Positions 9,945 to 20,003 of a DNA stretch of 64,000 nucleotides are shown here, in pieces. Position 1 is the stretch's first letter, and every line of letters starts with the position of its first letter. The notes under the pieces were generated by a model, which was not told where the DNA came from, ran no database searches, and saw only the letters and a program-made list of their open reading frames with translations. The stretch comes from Adiantum capillus-veneris (Eukaryota > Streptophyta > Polypodiopsida > Polypodiales > Pteridaceae): contig CM043942.1 of the NCBI GenBank assembly GCA_014529385.2, forward strand, positions 109,571,141-109,635,140, written 5' to 3'. The position numbers were made by a program, and so were the translations under genes.

Positions 9945-11574
9945 TATGGTGACCGCGGAGAGCACGACGGCTTTGAGAGCTTCGAGGCGATAGCTCGCTC
10001 TCTCTCGACGGTGGAGAGATTAAGAAAGCTTGGAAGCTTTGTGAGAATGCAATGGGAGCTTGTGAGCTCAATTGAGCGTGATGTATGCTCTTGTGGAAGC
10101 TCAGAAAGGAGTGTGGAAGATTGTGTGTAAGTGAAGGTGCTGCCCTAAAACTGTGTGCGCAGCAGCACTGTTTTCAGATTTGTTTTTCTCCTTGTAGAAT
10201 GCAGATCTGAGAATTCTATCCGCGATTCCCATCCGTTTCAACGTGGTCTACAACTTTGCAGAAAAAACTTTTTGCAAATTCCTCACCGTTTTGCTGATAT
10301 TCAGCTCAGACTGACTGTATACAGAAATTCCAGATTTTCTGTTGTCGCATTGTGTGCGAGTTTGATGCACTTTTGGAAGCACGGGAGATGCTTGAAGTTG
10401 AGTGCATAAATTCTGAGCTGAAGATGCAATTGCAGCTTGTGTTAAGCTTGTGGTTTGAGGGTTTTTTGGTAGACTTGGGCAACGAAGTACGGAGGCGTTT
10501 ACACACCATCGAGGCGTTCTCTTGAGAGACGCAGGTTTTTGGAGCACACAAGTGGAGCTTCTTTCACTGGTTTTCACAAGATACTTTGGCAGTGATTTTG
10601 TGCTTGGATTCATGGTCTTTGCGGATGGTTTGCATATGGTTATGGCGCATGGTTGATGCCCATTATACATGCATTTTGACGAGCACTTTCAAGTGCCGGT
10701 GAGCTCTCTTGAGAGCATTGTTTTCGCATTGAATAAGTTTCCGGATTGCAAATCTTTTGGCGCTTGCTTATGCGCGGTCACTCCATTGATGTACGTTGAG
10801 TACGGATTGCCATTGTATGTGAAAATGTGGAGCCATTTTGGCATTTCTACTCATTGGCATTGAGTAGTGTTATGGTTTATGGTAGAGATTGTACTTGAGT
10901 TTTTGCTCAGTTTTCAAAGGAAATTCTGTCCGATTTTTTCCCAGATTCTCGCCATAGTTTGTGATCGAGTGTTTACTCTCACTTTGACAGGTTTTGTCAG
11001 TTTGCACACAGTTTTGTGTTTTTGTATCCACTCTCGCAAGAGTGAGGAGTTGTGTATCTTTCTTTGCTTGAGACAGTGGTTTGCTCTCGGGTGGGAGAGT
11101 CTTGTGATCTCGAGCATTGTTTGCCATAGTTTTGCAAAGCTTATGCATGTATGTTGAGTGTAGTTTGATGCGCATTGATTGCTCATTGTATTGAGCTTGC
11201 AGGACAATGGTTATTTTGTGTTGACAGCCATTGTGCGTCGAAACTCTGGCGAAATTTTCCCAGGAGTTTTATGCATATCATTTATGCGATCTAGGTAGAG
11301 ATTGCAGGTTGCACTCAGCATTTGTGTGCGGTGTTCTCTGCAGGTGGGAGATTTGTGCATGTGTATGCATCGATACCGCATAGTGTGGGCTTGGTGATTA
11401 GCTCACAGATTGCAATGTGATACTAGAGCAGGCGAGGCTTGTATTGACATCGCGGGAGCTCTATTTTGGAGTGTGTCACACAGGTTTTACATTGTGTTTC
11501 TGGCCATATTGGTAGACAGTTTTCAGGTGTTGTTGGTGAGGTGGTTTTGCTTTCTAGTTTGCTACATTGTGCTC
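9945..11574 (+). other. Element C long untranslated leader
   Basis: About 1.6 kb between the primer site and the gag ATG without a sustained frame. Parts of it recur in the leader of element D (for example 10955-11140 against 32565-33050: CCATAGTTTGTGATCGAG, TTTTGTCAGTTTG and GGTTTGCTCTCGGGTGGGAG), so it is a conserved part of the family and not random insertion. Confidence 0.7.
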
Positions 11575-11928
11575 ATGGCAGAGACAGGTGATCGATCAGA
11601 TTGTGACCTCTCACAGATGCGCGTGTTTGATGGGTCAGACTTTGCGGCATGGAGAGAGTGTATGCTTGATGTATTGACACAGCGAGGGTTGCATCGACCA
11701 TTGAGTGGTGATGTAGGTAGACCTTCAAACATGTCTGACGATCAGTGGCAGGAGCTAGAGGAGATGGCACTATCTACGCTCTCTTTGCACCTTGCGGAAT
11801 CTGTATATGCTCTTGTTATGTATGAGACTACTTCGAGAGCACTTTGGCGCAGATTACATGATATGTATGATAGATCTGATTCATCAAGGACTCGTGTGAG
11901 ACATGTACATTCACGAGTACGCCGATAG
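11575..11928 (+). CDS. Element C gag, UBN2-like
   Basis: An ATG at 11575 opens a 117-codon frame with MRVFDGSDFAAWRECMLDVL, WQELEEMALSTLSLHL and TTSRALWRRLHDMYDR. This is the copia gag pattern (the W in 'aW...m...L', the 'A...i...l' helix and 'aaelWk.L...y'). It is much shorter than a full UBN2 gag, which runs on for ~150 residues after this motif. The frame ends in UAG at 11926; the same frame reopens at once into the zinc knuckle, so the stop sits three codons before the first Cys. Confidence 0.65.
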   Translation: MAETGDRSDCDLSQMRVFDGSDFAAWRECMLDVLTQRGLHRPLSGDVGRPSNMSDDQWQELEEMALSTLSLHLAESVYALVMYETTSRALWRRLHDMYDRSDSSRTRVRHVHSRVRR

Positions 11929-12567
11929 GTGATATGTTGGTATTGTGGTCATTCTGGACACGTTAGACGGCGCTGTTTTTGTCGTATGCGACATCGTAGG
12001 AGACATGGCAGTCTCAGAGATGTATGTAGTGATGCCATGGACTCAGTTGCTTTGACAGTTGAGGCAGATGTAGTGTCGAAGTATACTAGTGACGGGGATG
12101 TCACTTTTACCTCGAGCTATGCACGAGATGCTATACATGTGGATAGTGCACTCCCTTCGCAGTGGTTGCTAGACGCAGATGCTATGTTTCATGTCACGTC
12201 GCATCGTGAATGGTTTTGTAGCTATTCTAGCGGGATGCTTGACAGTGTACGTTTGACCGATGGATCAGTGCATGCGATAGCAGGTGCAGGAGATGTGAGA
12301 CTGTCATTACCGAGTGGTGCATCTTACTTGTTACGACATGTGCGCTATGTACCAAATTTGACAGTGAGTTTGATCTCGATTGGTCAGCTTAGAGATTGTG
12401 GATGTCAGATTTCGCTACGAGAGCGAGATTTTGTGATGCATTTGGGTTCGCTAGTGATTGCGAGAGGTGTCAGGAGTGGTACAGGTTACCCATTGCATGT
12501 GGATCACGCGAGAGACGGTGTTGTCTCTGTGATCATGCAACCAGGTAGAGAGCGAGAGAGCAGGTGA
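11929..12567 (+). pseudogene. Element C nucleocapsid knuckle and protease-like region
   Basis: In phase with the upstream gag, this frame starts with a CX2CX4HX4C knuckle (CWYCGHSGHVRRRC) followed by an Arg/His-rich tail. Around residues 82-110 it has WLLDADAMFHVTSHREWF, matching the copia protease motif W.LDSGAS.H.T but with DADA replacing DSGA; the Gly next to the catalytic Asp is lost. VRYVPNLTVSLISIGQL then matches the copia 'V.yVP.l..NLiSv..L' protease tail. No integrase or GAG-pre-integrase motif follows. Proteolysis is unlikely. Confidence 0.75.
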
Positions 12568-12909
12568 GTCTCTTTTGCTTGTGGGTTGTAGGATGCTTTG
12601 CATGGAGTACAGAGCAGTGACCTTGTTGTGCAGGTTGCGTCTACGGATGCACAGGTAGAGCGGGATAGCTCTAGTGAGTCACAGCAGGATGAGTCATCAG
12701 AGGTGATGACAGAGATGACTCACATGGATGCTGAGATGTCGGCTATTGTGGAGTCATTTCTTGATATGCTTATGCCAGAGCTTGATGCAGATTCAGGACA
12801 AATGGATACTCTTGGTACACATGTAATATGTGGTGGGCACGAGGAGTCACTCTAGAGCTCGGAGTCAGAGTGCCATGGTCTCTATGATAGGGGACAGGAT
12901 TACCATGAG
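12568..12909 (+). other. Element C linker between protease and RT remnant
   Basis: Contains an 85-codon acidic Ser/Asp/Glu-rich frame (12598-12855) with no family match. The integrase and most of the reverse transcriptase should lie here in an autonomous copia element; they are absent. Confidence 0.5.
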
Positions 12910-13246
12910 TTGAGTTTTGAGTTGGAGGTGGCAGAGGTTGCCAGGGTTGCATCAACATTCGGTGTCCTCATGTACGAGATGCTGATCTCGAGGCTCGACA
13001 TAGCAGCTGCAGTGGGAGCATTTGCAGCAGGGTTGATTAGTTGTTCGATGACTGATCTCGGTATAGAGCATAGGGGAGGTTTGCAGGTATTGAACCGATA
13101 CTTGCAGGAGTGCATGAGCTCTTGTAGACTCTTTGCAGAGCTTGGAGCTAGCTCTGTGTGGCTTCCGCAGCGAGATGTTTGTCTATCAGTAGAGCCGGAT
13201 GCACTAGCTCATCGAGAGTCAGTGGGCATAGGTTGAGAGAATATCT
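12910..13246 (+). pseudogene. Element C RT/RNase H junction remnant
   Basis: The frame carries GVLMYEMLISRLDIAAAVGAF...HRGGLQVLNRYLQE, matching the copia signature 'GsLmYam..TRPDIayaVg...r....p...Hw.a.k.iLrYL' after the RT domain. The equivalent piece is retained in element D (34060-34215), while everything upstream in RT is missing from both. Confidence 0.8.
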
Positions 13247-13300
13247 CACCTTCTATTAGTTGTACACTAGTAGATCTTGCTTAAAGGCACATTGGCCTTT

Positions 13301-13311
13301 AAGTGGGAGGT
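13301..13311 (+). other. Element C polypurine tract
   Basis: AAGTGGGAGGT immediately before the 3' LTR TGTTGGGG. The matching tract in D is AGTGGGAGAA (34384-34393). Confidence 0.85.
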
Positions 13312-13504
13312 TGTTGGGGTTAAGGCCTATGTGCCTTGACCGGTCGCCCAGGTCATGGGCGCCCGCCCATTGTTACCCTATACTTATAGTGAGTATACTA
13401 TATAGGGGGAGCTGCCACTTCACAGTCTCCCCACCCATATCTGTGTTGTGTGTCTCCTTCTCTCTCTCTCACTCTCCGTCTGTGGTGCTCCCCGATCCCC
13501 TTCA
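13312..13504 (+). repeat. Element C 3' LTR
   Basis: Direct copy of 9738-9930 with a handful of substitutions (such as GTATACTGTATAGCG versus GTATACTATATAGGG). Confidence 0.92.
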
Positions 13505-13509
13505 ATTTG

Positions 13510-13811
13510 TTCTTGATGGTGATTTTGTTGAGAGCGCTATAATCGATGCACATTCTCCAAGATCCATCTTTCTTCAAAACCAACAACACTGGAGAGCAAT
13601 ACGGTGAAGTACTAGGCTGGACAAGACCCTTTTCCAAGAGGTCTTTCACTAGGTTCATAATCTTTTCATTCTGTACTCGGCTCACACGATAAGGTGGCCG
13701 ATTCGGTGGCGTGCTTCCAGGTATCAGATCAATGGTTTGATCTTCAGGCCCTCTGAAAATCAATCGGCATGAGTGTGGAGAAAAATCTTGGCATTCTTTT
13801 AATCGGGTCAA
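13510..13811 (-). pseudogene. Element B reverse transcriptase, N-terminal part
   Basis: The minus frame has [65 protein letters not shown], i.e. the start of a gypsy RT up to motif A. It breaks at the element C insertion and resumes at 9732. Confidence 0.88.
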
Positions 13812-14300
13812 AACATATTCAATCTTTATCCATCGTTCAGTTCTCTTCCAAAAGAATGAGTAAGAAACTGAAGTTCATCAAGTACAATCTCTAAGCCCTT
13901 CATTTATCAAAGTCGCTTTCTCGGCCCGATAGTCAACCACGGCGTAGTTCTTGTGGTACCAAGGGATCCTGAGTAGAACGTCACGCACATGCCCTAAACA
14001 CCCCTGTCATTGCAAACGAAGTTTGCCAATGCTCAGTGTAATGGCAACATCCCATCCGGGTGCCAGTCGAACTACCTCCGCCTGTGGCGTCAGTCTGTTG
14101 GGCGTAATTCCAAATCGAGCCGCCAATTCCAAGTGAAAAGAAGTTGGCCTTGGCTCCTTCAAAAGAGCTTCCTGATCCTTCACTTTGCCCCAAAAGCGGC
14201 AAAGTTGATACTTTCATTCATTAGATTCGGTGCAGGTCCCACACTATGTGGTACCAATTCTGCTTTTCTATCTGCCTTTTCTGCCACATTCCTCAGCTGC
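13812..14300 (-). pseudogene. Element B protease region
   Basis: Lies between the nucleocapsid and RT. Corresponding sequence in I (18800-19340) reads in pieces such as FHLELAARFGITPDKL and LRIPWYHKNYAVVDYQAEKATLI, the C-terminal part of gypsy retropepsins. A clean D(S/T)G triad is not visible in either copy, and frames change repeatedly. Confidence 0.55.
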
Positions 14301-15796
14301 TCTCGAACTCTCAGACCTGTCGTCATCTTTATCATTCTGTTCTTTATGTGCCTTATTAGGGCACTTCGCGGAGATATGTCCTTGTTCCCCGCATCCAAAG
14401 CACTTCCCCTATCTGATGAAGCGAGCTCTCTCCTCAGGAGTAAGCTTGGGTCATGCATCATTTTTCTCTGGGTTGCTCTTTTTCTTTCTACTTTCATTCC
14501 CAGAAGTCTGTTCGGCTCGTTGTGTCATGGCCTCATCTGTGGGGTAGGTCAGACTGCCAGAGTGAATGGCAAAGCCCCACTTCGCATGACTCATCAACTC
14601 CTGAATAGAAGTTGACTTCTGTTCCAAGCAATGATCTCGGATCTCTGTAGGTAGATCTTCTTGAATGAAGAGGCGGGTAGAAAAGAGTTATTGAATCTTT
14701 CACAGTAAGAATTCACTGTATCGCTCTTGGTCATCCGGAGATGGTTCCAAGCAACTCGTATATCTCACTCAAACTCTTGAGTCAACCAAGAAGAAATAAA
14801 AAGCCTCTTGAATTTCAGCCATGTAACTGGCACAGTCTTGCTTAATAGAAGCGTGGACCACCAAGTGCGAGCATTCCCCTTAAAATAAGAGGCAGCTCTC
14901 CGAATCTTGGAGTGCTCTGAATAGCGTCCTCCCGCGAAAGCGATGTCAAACTGCTGTATAAAAGACAAAGCCTTCGAAGCATCTGAGTATCTTGAAAAGT
15001 ATCAAACTTGATCGAGTGGCCACCTTCCCTAAACTCTCGGACTTTCTTACTTTTATCTTCGAGAAAGTCATACTGGTTGGCTTTGTAAAAATTCTTCTTG
15101 TTCGCATAAAACTTTCCGTCATCGGAATCCGAGCTGTCTGTAGACGAGTCCTCAGTAGAACTGTCAGTCTCTGGGCGAGATGTAGCCTTCTTTGCCTTTT
15201 TCTTGCCCTTTCCGAAGCTTTGTTTCTTGCTTCGCTTTTTGATTTTTCTGTCTTCTTCGCTCGAATCCGAGGAGCTAGAAGAACTGTCAGGAGAAGAAGA
15301 AGAAGAACTGGGTAGGTCTTCAAACTTGACGCGCTTCTTCAATTTCTTTGCCTTGTCAAATGTCGACCGACGACCCAAATATCCCGGGATGTCAATGCCT
15401 TTCTTCTGCTTTTTGCCGTGCTTTTTGGCTTTCTTTTGCGCGTCAAAAAGCTGAGCAATCCATGCATCAACCACGTTCTCAAGTTCCTTCTCCGTATATT
15501 TTCTTGGAGGCAGAAGGTTTCTTGAGAGCGGGTTTCGGGAGTGGTGTTGTGGTTCTCTGCCATTCCGTCTGTACCTCTTCCAAAGAGGTCAGGTTCATAT
15601 ATTTTGCCATCTTCGGGTCCTTGGCAAAATTGAGCATCATCTTTGTTGCATCGCCAATCAACTGACGACGCTCCATCTCTTTTTGCTCCGCCTGAGTAGG
15701 CCGAGGCGGGCCATACTCTCTGCCTGAATCTTCGTTGTGATCCCAACCCGCATCTCCAGATGCAGTGGGAGTCAACTGATCATTGCCTGAAGCCAT
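14301..15796 (-). pseudogene. Element B gag with Ser/Lys-rich N-terminal extension
   Basis: The ATG at 15796 (MASGNDQ...) opens a frame with GPPRPTQAEQKEMERRQLIGDATKMMLNFAKDPKMAKY. A middle part has SSSSSS and SDSSEEDRK clusters alternating with KKRSKKQSFGKGKKKAKK, followed by YANKKNFYKANQYDFLEDKSKKVREF. The capsid core follows in other frames (FIQQFDIAFAGGRYSEHSKIRRAASYFKGNARTWW at 14968-14850, with the usual gag W motif) and a CFGCGEQGHISAKC knuckle at 14361-14402. At least two frame changes occur, and a UAG lies in frame three codons before the knuckle's first Cys, as in element I. Confidence 0.82.
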
Positions 15797-15855
15797 AGGT
15801 GCCGCGGAAAAAAATATTCGGGGATCGGATTTCCCGTAGAAGAGAAATCGGCCGT

Positions 15856-15867
15856 GCTCTGATACCA
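15856..15867 (-). other. Element B primer-binding site (tRNA-iMet)
   Basis: The minus strand reads TGGTATCAGAGC, one base inside the 5' LTR. Confidence 0.9.
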
Positions 15868-15868
15868 C

Positions 15869-16396
15869 TGTAACAGACTTGGACACTCCAAGTCAAGAAT
15901 CAACTGCGACAGCACCAAATAACCACTTCAAAACAATTCACAGATCACAATAGATTTGCACTGGCCCGCGGAGTTCCGTGCCTAGAGATATTGGCCCCAA
16001 AAACTAGCGCCCCTTTCGGTATTTCTTTTTGTATTAATCAGATCAAAGTACAAGAGAGTAGCTAGGGTTTCACTCTCAGACTCTGCGTCCAGATGCTCTG
16101 AGAAGTAAGGCCCTCACCACTAATTTAAAGGTTACAAGGGATGCCCAAAAGCAGAGCCCCAAAAGCTTTTAAAATAAGAAGCATCAGTTCTCTCTCTCTC
16201 TTAGAGAGTCTTTTCTCTTTTTTTATTAAAAAAAAAGCAAAATTCGCGTCGCTCATCATTTTCCCCAAAAAAAAAAAAAAGCCTCCGCAATTTCCGGAAA
16301 TTAGGGTTTCTGGCAAAAATTAGGGTTTGCAGGAATTTTAGGGTTTCTGGCAGAAATTAGGGTTTCTGCTGTCAGCCACGTCATCACTTTGTGACA
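15869..16396 (-). repeat. Element B 5' LTR
   Basis: Matches 6235-6772 almost base for base, apart from poly-A length near 16266 and scattered substitutions. It contains four TTAGGGTTT boxes at 16301-16309, 16320-16328, 16338-16346 and 16357-16365. This LTR would promote transcription leftward. Confidence 0.9.
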
Positions 16397-16401
16397 GAGT
16401 G

Positions 16402-16639
16402 TAGAAGAGCAACTGCACTACCAGAATGCCTGATCTCCCGCATCTCGCGAGTAAACTCTCCAAGAGAGTCCAAAGCACTAAAATCCCACTCCAATGTGTA
16501 GATCCAAGCAATGAATCTCTCCAAGAAGAGATCCAAGATCCTCTTCCTAAGTCCATGTAGATGCTCATGTGTAAGCAAGTGATCTGACGTGTCGAGGTAA
16601 AGTGGTAAGTGTCTGTCCACCCAAGATGGTGGTGTCTTC
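16402..16639 (-). pseudogene. Exon-like frame between elements B and I
   Basis: The 238 bp between B and I stay open on the minus strand in the frame containing WVDRHLPLYLDTSDHL, LRKRILDLFLERF and LGEFTREMREIRHSGSAVAL. The peptide is leucine-rich and looks like folded protein, not repeat. It continues upstream across the I insertion (22998-23131) and ends at a stop just past the B insertion (6226). I do not recognise the family. It could be a host exon or a piece of an older mobile element. Confidence 0.4.
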
Positions 16640-16849
16640 TGTCACAAAGTGATGACGTGGCTACGGACAACAGAAACCCTAAAATTCTTGCAAACCCTAA
16701 TTTCTGCCAAAAACCCTAATTTTTGAAAATCACAAAGGCGATTTTTTTATTAAAAATTTTATAAATTTATGAGCGACGCAAATCCTAGCTTTTTGCTATG
16801 CAAGGATTTTGGATGAGAGAAAGAGTTGAATTGCTTTATTTTAACTCTC

Positions 16850-16927
<78 letters not shown>

Positions 16928-17240
16928 TGCTATTGCTTTCAAGCTTTTGGGGCTCTGCTTTTGGGCATCCCTTGTAACCTTTAAATTAGTGGTGAGGGCC
17001 TCACTTCTCAGAGCATCTGGACGCAGAGTCTGAGAGTGAAACCCGACCCACTCTCTTGGACTTTGAACTGATTAATACAAAGAGAAATACCGAAAGGGAC
17101 GCCAGTCTTTGGGGCCAATATCTCTAGGCAAGGAAGTCCGCCGGGCCAGTGCAAATCTATTGTGATCTGTGAATTATTTGAAGTGGTTTTTTGGTGCTGT
17201 CGCGATTGATTCTTGACTTGGAGTGTCCAAGTCTGTTACA
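16640..17240 (+). repeat. Element I 5' LTR
   Basis: TGTCACAAAGTGATGACGTGG...CTGTTACA. Three AAACCCTAA boxes (16674-16682, 16692-16700, 16711-16719) follow a TGACGTGGC motif near the start. A (GA)~36 run spans 16852-16923 and accounts for most of the length difference from the 534-bp 3' LTR. TTTAAATTAG at about 16980 is a possible TATA-like element. Confidence 0.92.
16852..16923. repeat. (GA)n microsatellite in the element I 5' LTR
   Basis: A pure GA run of about 72 bp; the 3' LTR has only about 16 bp at the same site (22662-22677), so it expanded or contracted after insertion. Confidence 0.92.
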
Positions 17241-17241
17241 G

Positions 17242-17253
17242 TGGTATCAGAGC
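17242..17253 (+). other. Element I primer-binding site (tRNA-iMet)
   Basis: TGGTATCAGAGC, one base after the 5' LTR. Confidence 0.92.
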
Positions 17254-17310
17254 ACTGCCGATTTCTCTTCTACGGGAAATCCGATCCCCAATTTTTTTTC
17301 CGCGGCACCT

Positions 17311-18760
17311 ATGGCTTCACGCAAGGATCAGTCGACTCCCTCTGCATTTGGAGATGCGGACAGGGATCACCACGAAGATTCAAACAGAAAGTATGGCCCG
17401 CCTCGGCCTACTCAGGCGGAGCAAACAGAGATGACGCGTCGTCAATTGATCGGCGATGCAACAAAGATGATGCTCAATTTTGCGAAGGACCCAAAATTTG
17501 CAAAATATACGAGCGAGACTTCTTTTCAGGAAGTGCATGAGCAGTGGTAGAAAACCACTATACCACCCCTGAAACCCACTCTCAAGAAACCTCCTGCTCC
17601 CAAGAAATATTCAGAGAAGGAATTGGAAGAGGTGGTTGATGCACGAATTGCTCAGCTTTTTGGCACGCAAAAGAAAGCGAAAAAGCATGGCAAAAAGCAG
17701 AAGAAAAGCACTGACTTCCCGAGATATTTGGGTTGTCAGTCGACTTTTGACAAGGCAAAGAAACGGAAGAAGCGTGTTCGATTTGAAGGAGTACCTAGTT
17801 CTTCTTCTTCTTCTTCTTCTTCTTCTTCTTCTGACAGTTCTTCTAGCTCTTCAGATTCAAGCGAAGAAGACAGAAAAAGTAAAAAGCGAAGCAAGAAACA
17901 AAGCTTCGGAAAGGGCAAGAAAAAGGCAAAGAAGACTAAATCTCGCCCAGAGACTGACAGTTCTATTGAGGACTCGTCTACAGACAGCTCAGATTCTGAT
18001 GATGGAAACTTCTATGCGAACAAGAAGAATTTTTACAAAGCCAACCAGTATGACTTTCTCGAAGATAAAAGCAAGAAAGTCCGAGAGTTTAAGGAAGGTG
18101 GCCACTCGATCAAGTTTGATACTTTTTCATGATACTCAGATGCTTCGAAGGCTTTGTCTTTTATACAGTAGTTTGACATTGCTTTCACGGGAGGACGCTA
18201 TTCAAATCACTCCAAGATTCGGAGAGCTACCTCTTACCTTAAGGGGAATGCTCATACAACCATCTTCGGATGACCAAGAAAGATACAATCAATGCTTATT
18301 GTGAATGATTCGGGAGCTCTTTTCTACCCGCCTCTTCATTCAAGAAGATCTCATTCAAAGAACAGATTGAGCGGTTCACCTTGGGTCTACCTACAAAGAT
18401 CCGAGATCACTGCTTGGAACAGAAGTCAGCTTCTATTCAGGAGTTGATGAGTCATGCGAAGCGGGGCTTTGCCATTCACTCTGGAAGTCTAACCTACCCC
18501 ACAGATGAGGCCATGACACAACGAGCCGAACAGATTTCTGGGAATAAAAGTAGAAAGAAAAAGAGCAACCCAGAGAAAAAGGATGCACGACCCAAGCTTA
18601 CTCCCGAGGAGAGAGCTCGCTTAATCAGATAGGGGAAGTGCTTTGGATGCGGGGAACGGGGACATATCTCCGCGAAGTGCCCTAAAAAGGCACAGAAAGA
18701 ACAGAACGATAAAGACGACGACAGGCCTGAGAGTTCGAGAGCAGCTGAGGAACGTGGCAG
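17311..18760 (+). pseudogene. Element I gag
   Basis: Starts at ATG 17311 (MASRKDQ) and reads GPPRPTQAEQ...FAKDPKFAKY to a TAG at 17548. The same frame reopens through a Ser-run (12 Ser near 17810), SDSSEEDRKSKKRSKKQSFGKGKKKAKK and YANKKNFYKANQYDFLEDKSKK up to 18132. The capsid core (FDIAFTGGRYSNHSKIRRATSYLKGNAH) lies in another frame and is truncated before the WW motif. The C-terminal part (18381-18632, QELMSHAKRGFAIHSG, TPEERARLIR) ends in UAG, and the knuckle CFGCGERGHISAKC is at 18639-18680. The protein would form the particle, but this copy is inactive. Confidence 0.85.
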
Positions 18761-18799
18761 AAAAGGCAGATAGAAAAGCAGAACTGGTACCACATGGCG

Positions 18800-19340
18800 T
18801 GGGACATGCACCGAATCTAATGAATGAAAGTACAAACTTTGCCGCTTTTGGGGCAAAGTGAAGGATCAATAAGCTCTTTTGAAGGAGCCAAGGCCAACTT
18901 CTTTTCACTTGGAATTGGCGGCTCGATTTGGAATTACACCCGACAAACTGACGCCACAGGCGGAGGTAGTTCGACTGGCACCCGAATGGAATGTTGCCAT
19001 TACACTAAGCATTGGCAAACTTCGTTTGCAATGACAGGGGTGTTCAGGGCACGCGAGTGACGTTCTACTCAGGATCCCTTGGTACCACAAGAGCTACGCT
19101 GTGGTTGACTACCAGGCCGAGAAAGCGACTTTGATAAATGAAGGCCTTAGAGATTGTACTTGATGAACTTCAGTTTCTTACTCATTCTTTTGGGAGAGAA
19201 CTGAACGATGGATAAAGGTTGAATATGTTTTGACCTGATCAAAAGAACGCCAAGATTTTTCTCCACACTCATGCCGATTGCTCTTCAAAGGGCCTGAAGA
19301 TTAAACAATTGATCTGATACCTAGAAGCACGCCACCAAAC
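18800..19340 (+). pseudogene. Element I protease region
   Basis: Counterpart of 13812-14300 in element B. Pieces such as PWYHKSYAVVDYQAEKATLINEGL and the RT leader [14 protein letters not shown] appear in different frames. No intact aspartic-protease active site is seen. Confidence 0.5.
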
Positions 19341-20003
19341 CGGCCACCTTACCGTGTGAGCCGAGTACAGAATAAAAAGATTATGAACCCAGTGAAAGAC
19401 CTCTTGGAAAAGGGTCTTGTCCTGCATAGTACTTCACCGTATTGCTCTCCACATTTGTTGGATTTGAAGAAAGACGGATCTTGGAGAATGTGTATCGATT
19501 ATAGTGCTCTCAACGAAATCACTATCAAGAACAGATTTCCAATTCCTAGGATCGATGATATACTCGACAGGTTACAGGGATCCTCGTACTTTAGTAGGAT
19601 TGACTTGAAGAGTGGATATCATCAAATCCGAATCGCGCCGGGAGATGTCTACAAGACAGCCTTTCGGACGACTTTTGGGTTATTTGAGTTTTTGGTGATG
19701 CCTTTTGGCTTAACCAATGCTCCTGCAACATTTAACCGGATGATGGATAGGATTTTTCAAGAGTACAGGCTATTTGTTGGCACTTTCTTTGATGATATCA
19801 TTGTTTTCTCCAAGAATGAAGCAGAACACAGAGATCATATGATTCAGAGATACATTTTTTTTGGGAGACTTTGTCTCAGCAAAACAAGAGTGCAAATGGA
19901 TCCGGCCAAGATAGACACTATCTGTGATTGGCCCAATTTGCAGAATGTCCATGAAGTTGAAAGCTTCTTGGGACTGTGTTCGTACTACAGACGGTTCATT
20001 TGA
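19341..20003 (+). pseudogene. Element I reverse transcriptase
   Basis: One long frame (19356-20003) carries [77 protein letters not shown] and the catalytic FFDDIIVFS. After HRDHM a ~75-bp segment present in B (the KKSEFF...HFLGHIVS part) is missing and the frame resumes at VQMDPAKIDTICDWP. The frame stops at 20001 just after CSYYRRFI. The polymerase motifs are complete, but the thumb/connection is damaged. Confidence 0.9.

Larger units (their letters stand above)
9738..13504 (+). mobile_element. Element C: short copia-like retrotransposon inside element B
   Basis: LTRs 9738-9930 and 13312-13504 (193 bp each) are flanked by ATCTG (9733-9737) and ATTTG (13505-13509), a 5-bp duplication with one change. 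The interior has a tRNA-iMet primer site, a ~1.6-kb untranslated leader, gag, a zinc knuckle plus protease-like region, and the RT/RNase H junction, but no integrase and no RT catalytic core. It shares leader, knuckle, protease and RT-junction segments with element D although the LTRs differ. It is a non-autonomous element. The insertion interrupts the reverse transcriptase of B in a segment that element I keeps intact (about 19525-19550). Confidence 0.9.
6235..16396 (-). mobile_element. Element B: Ty3/gypsy retrotransposon, interrupted by element C
   Basis: LTRs at 6235-6772 and 15869-16396 are flanked by an exact 5-bp duplication GAGTG (6230-6234, 16397-16401). On the minus strand the order is 5' LTR, tRNA-iMet primer site, gag, protease region, reverse transcriptase, RNase H, integrase, polypurine tract, 3' LTR. 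That order of integrase after RNase H defines Ty3/gypsy. The copia-like element C (9738-13504) sits inside the reverse transcriptase. Without C the element is about 6.4 kb, matching sister element I. Frames are broken throughout, and the integrase core has a gap shared with I. Confidence 0.92.

Noticed and set aside
14992-15454. Plus-strand hydrophobic frames opposite the B gag
   Set aside because: They are shadow frames of the Ser/Lys-rich gag on the minus strand.
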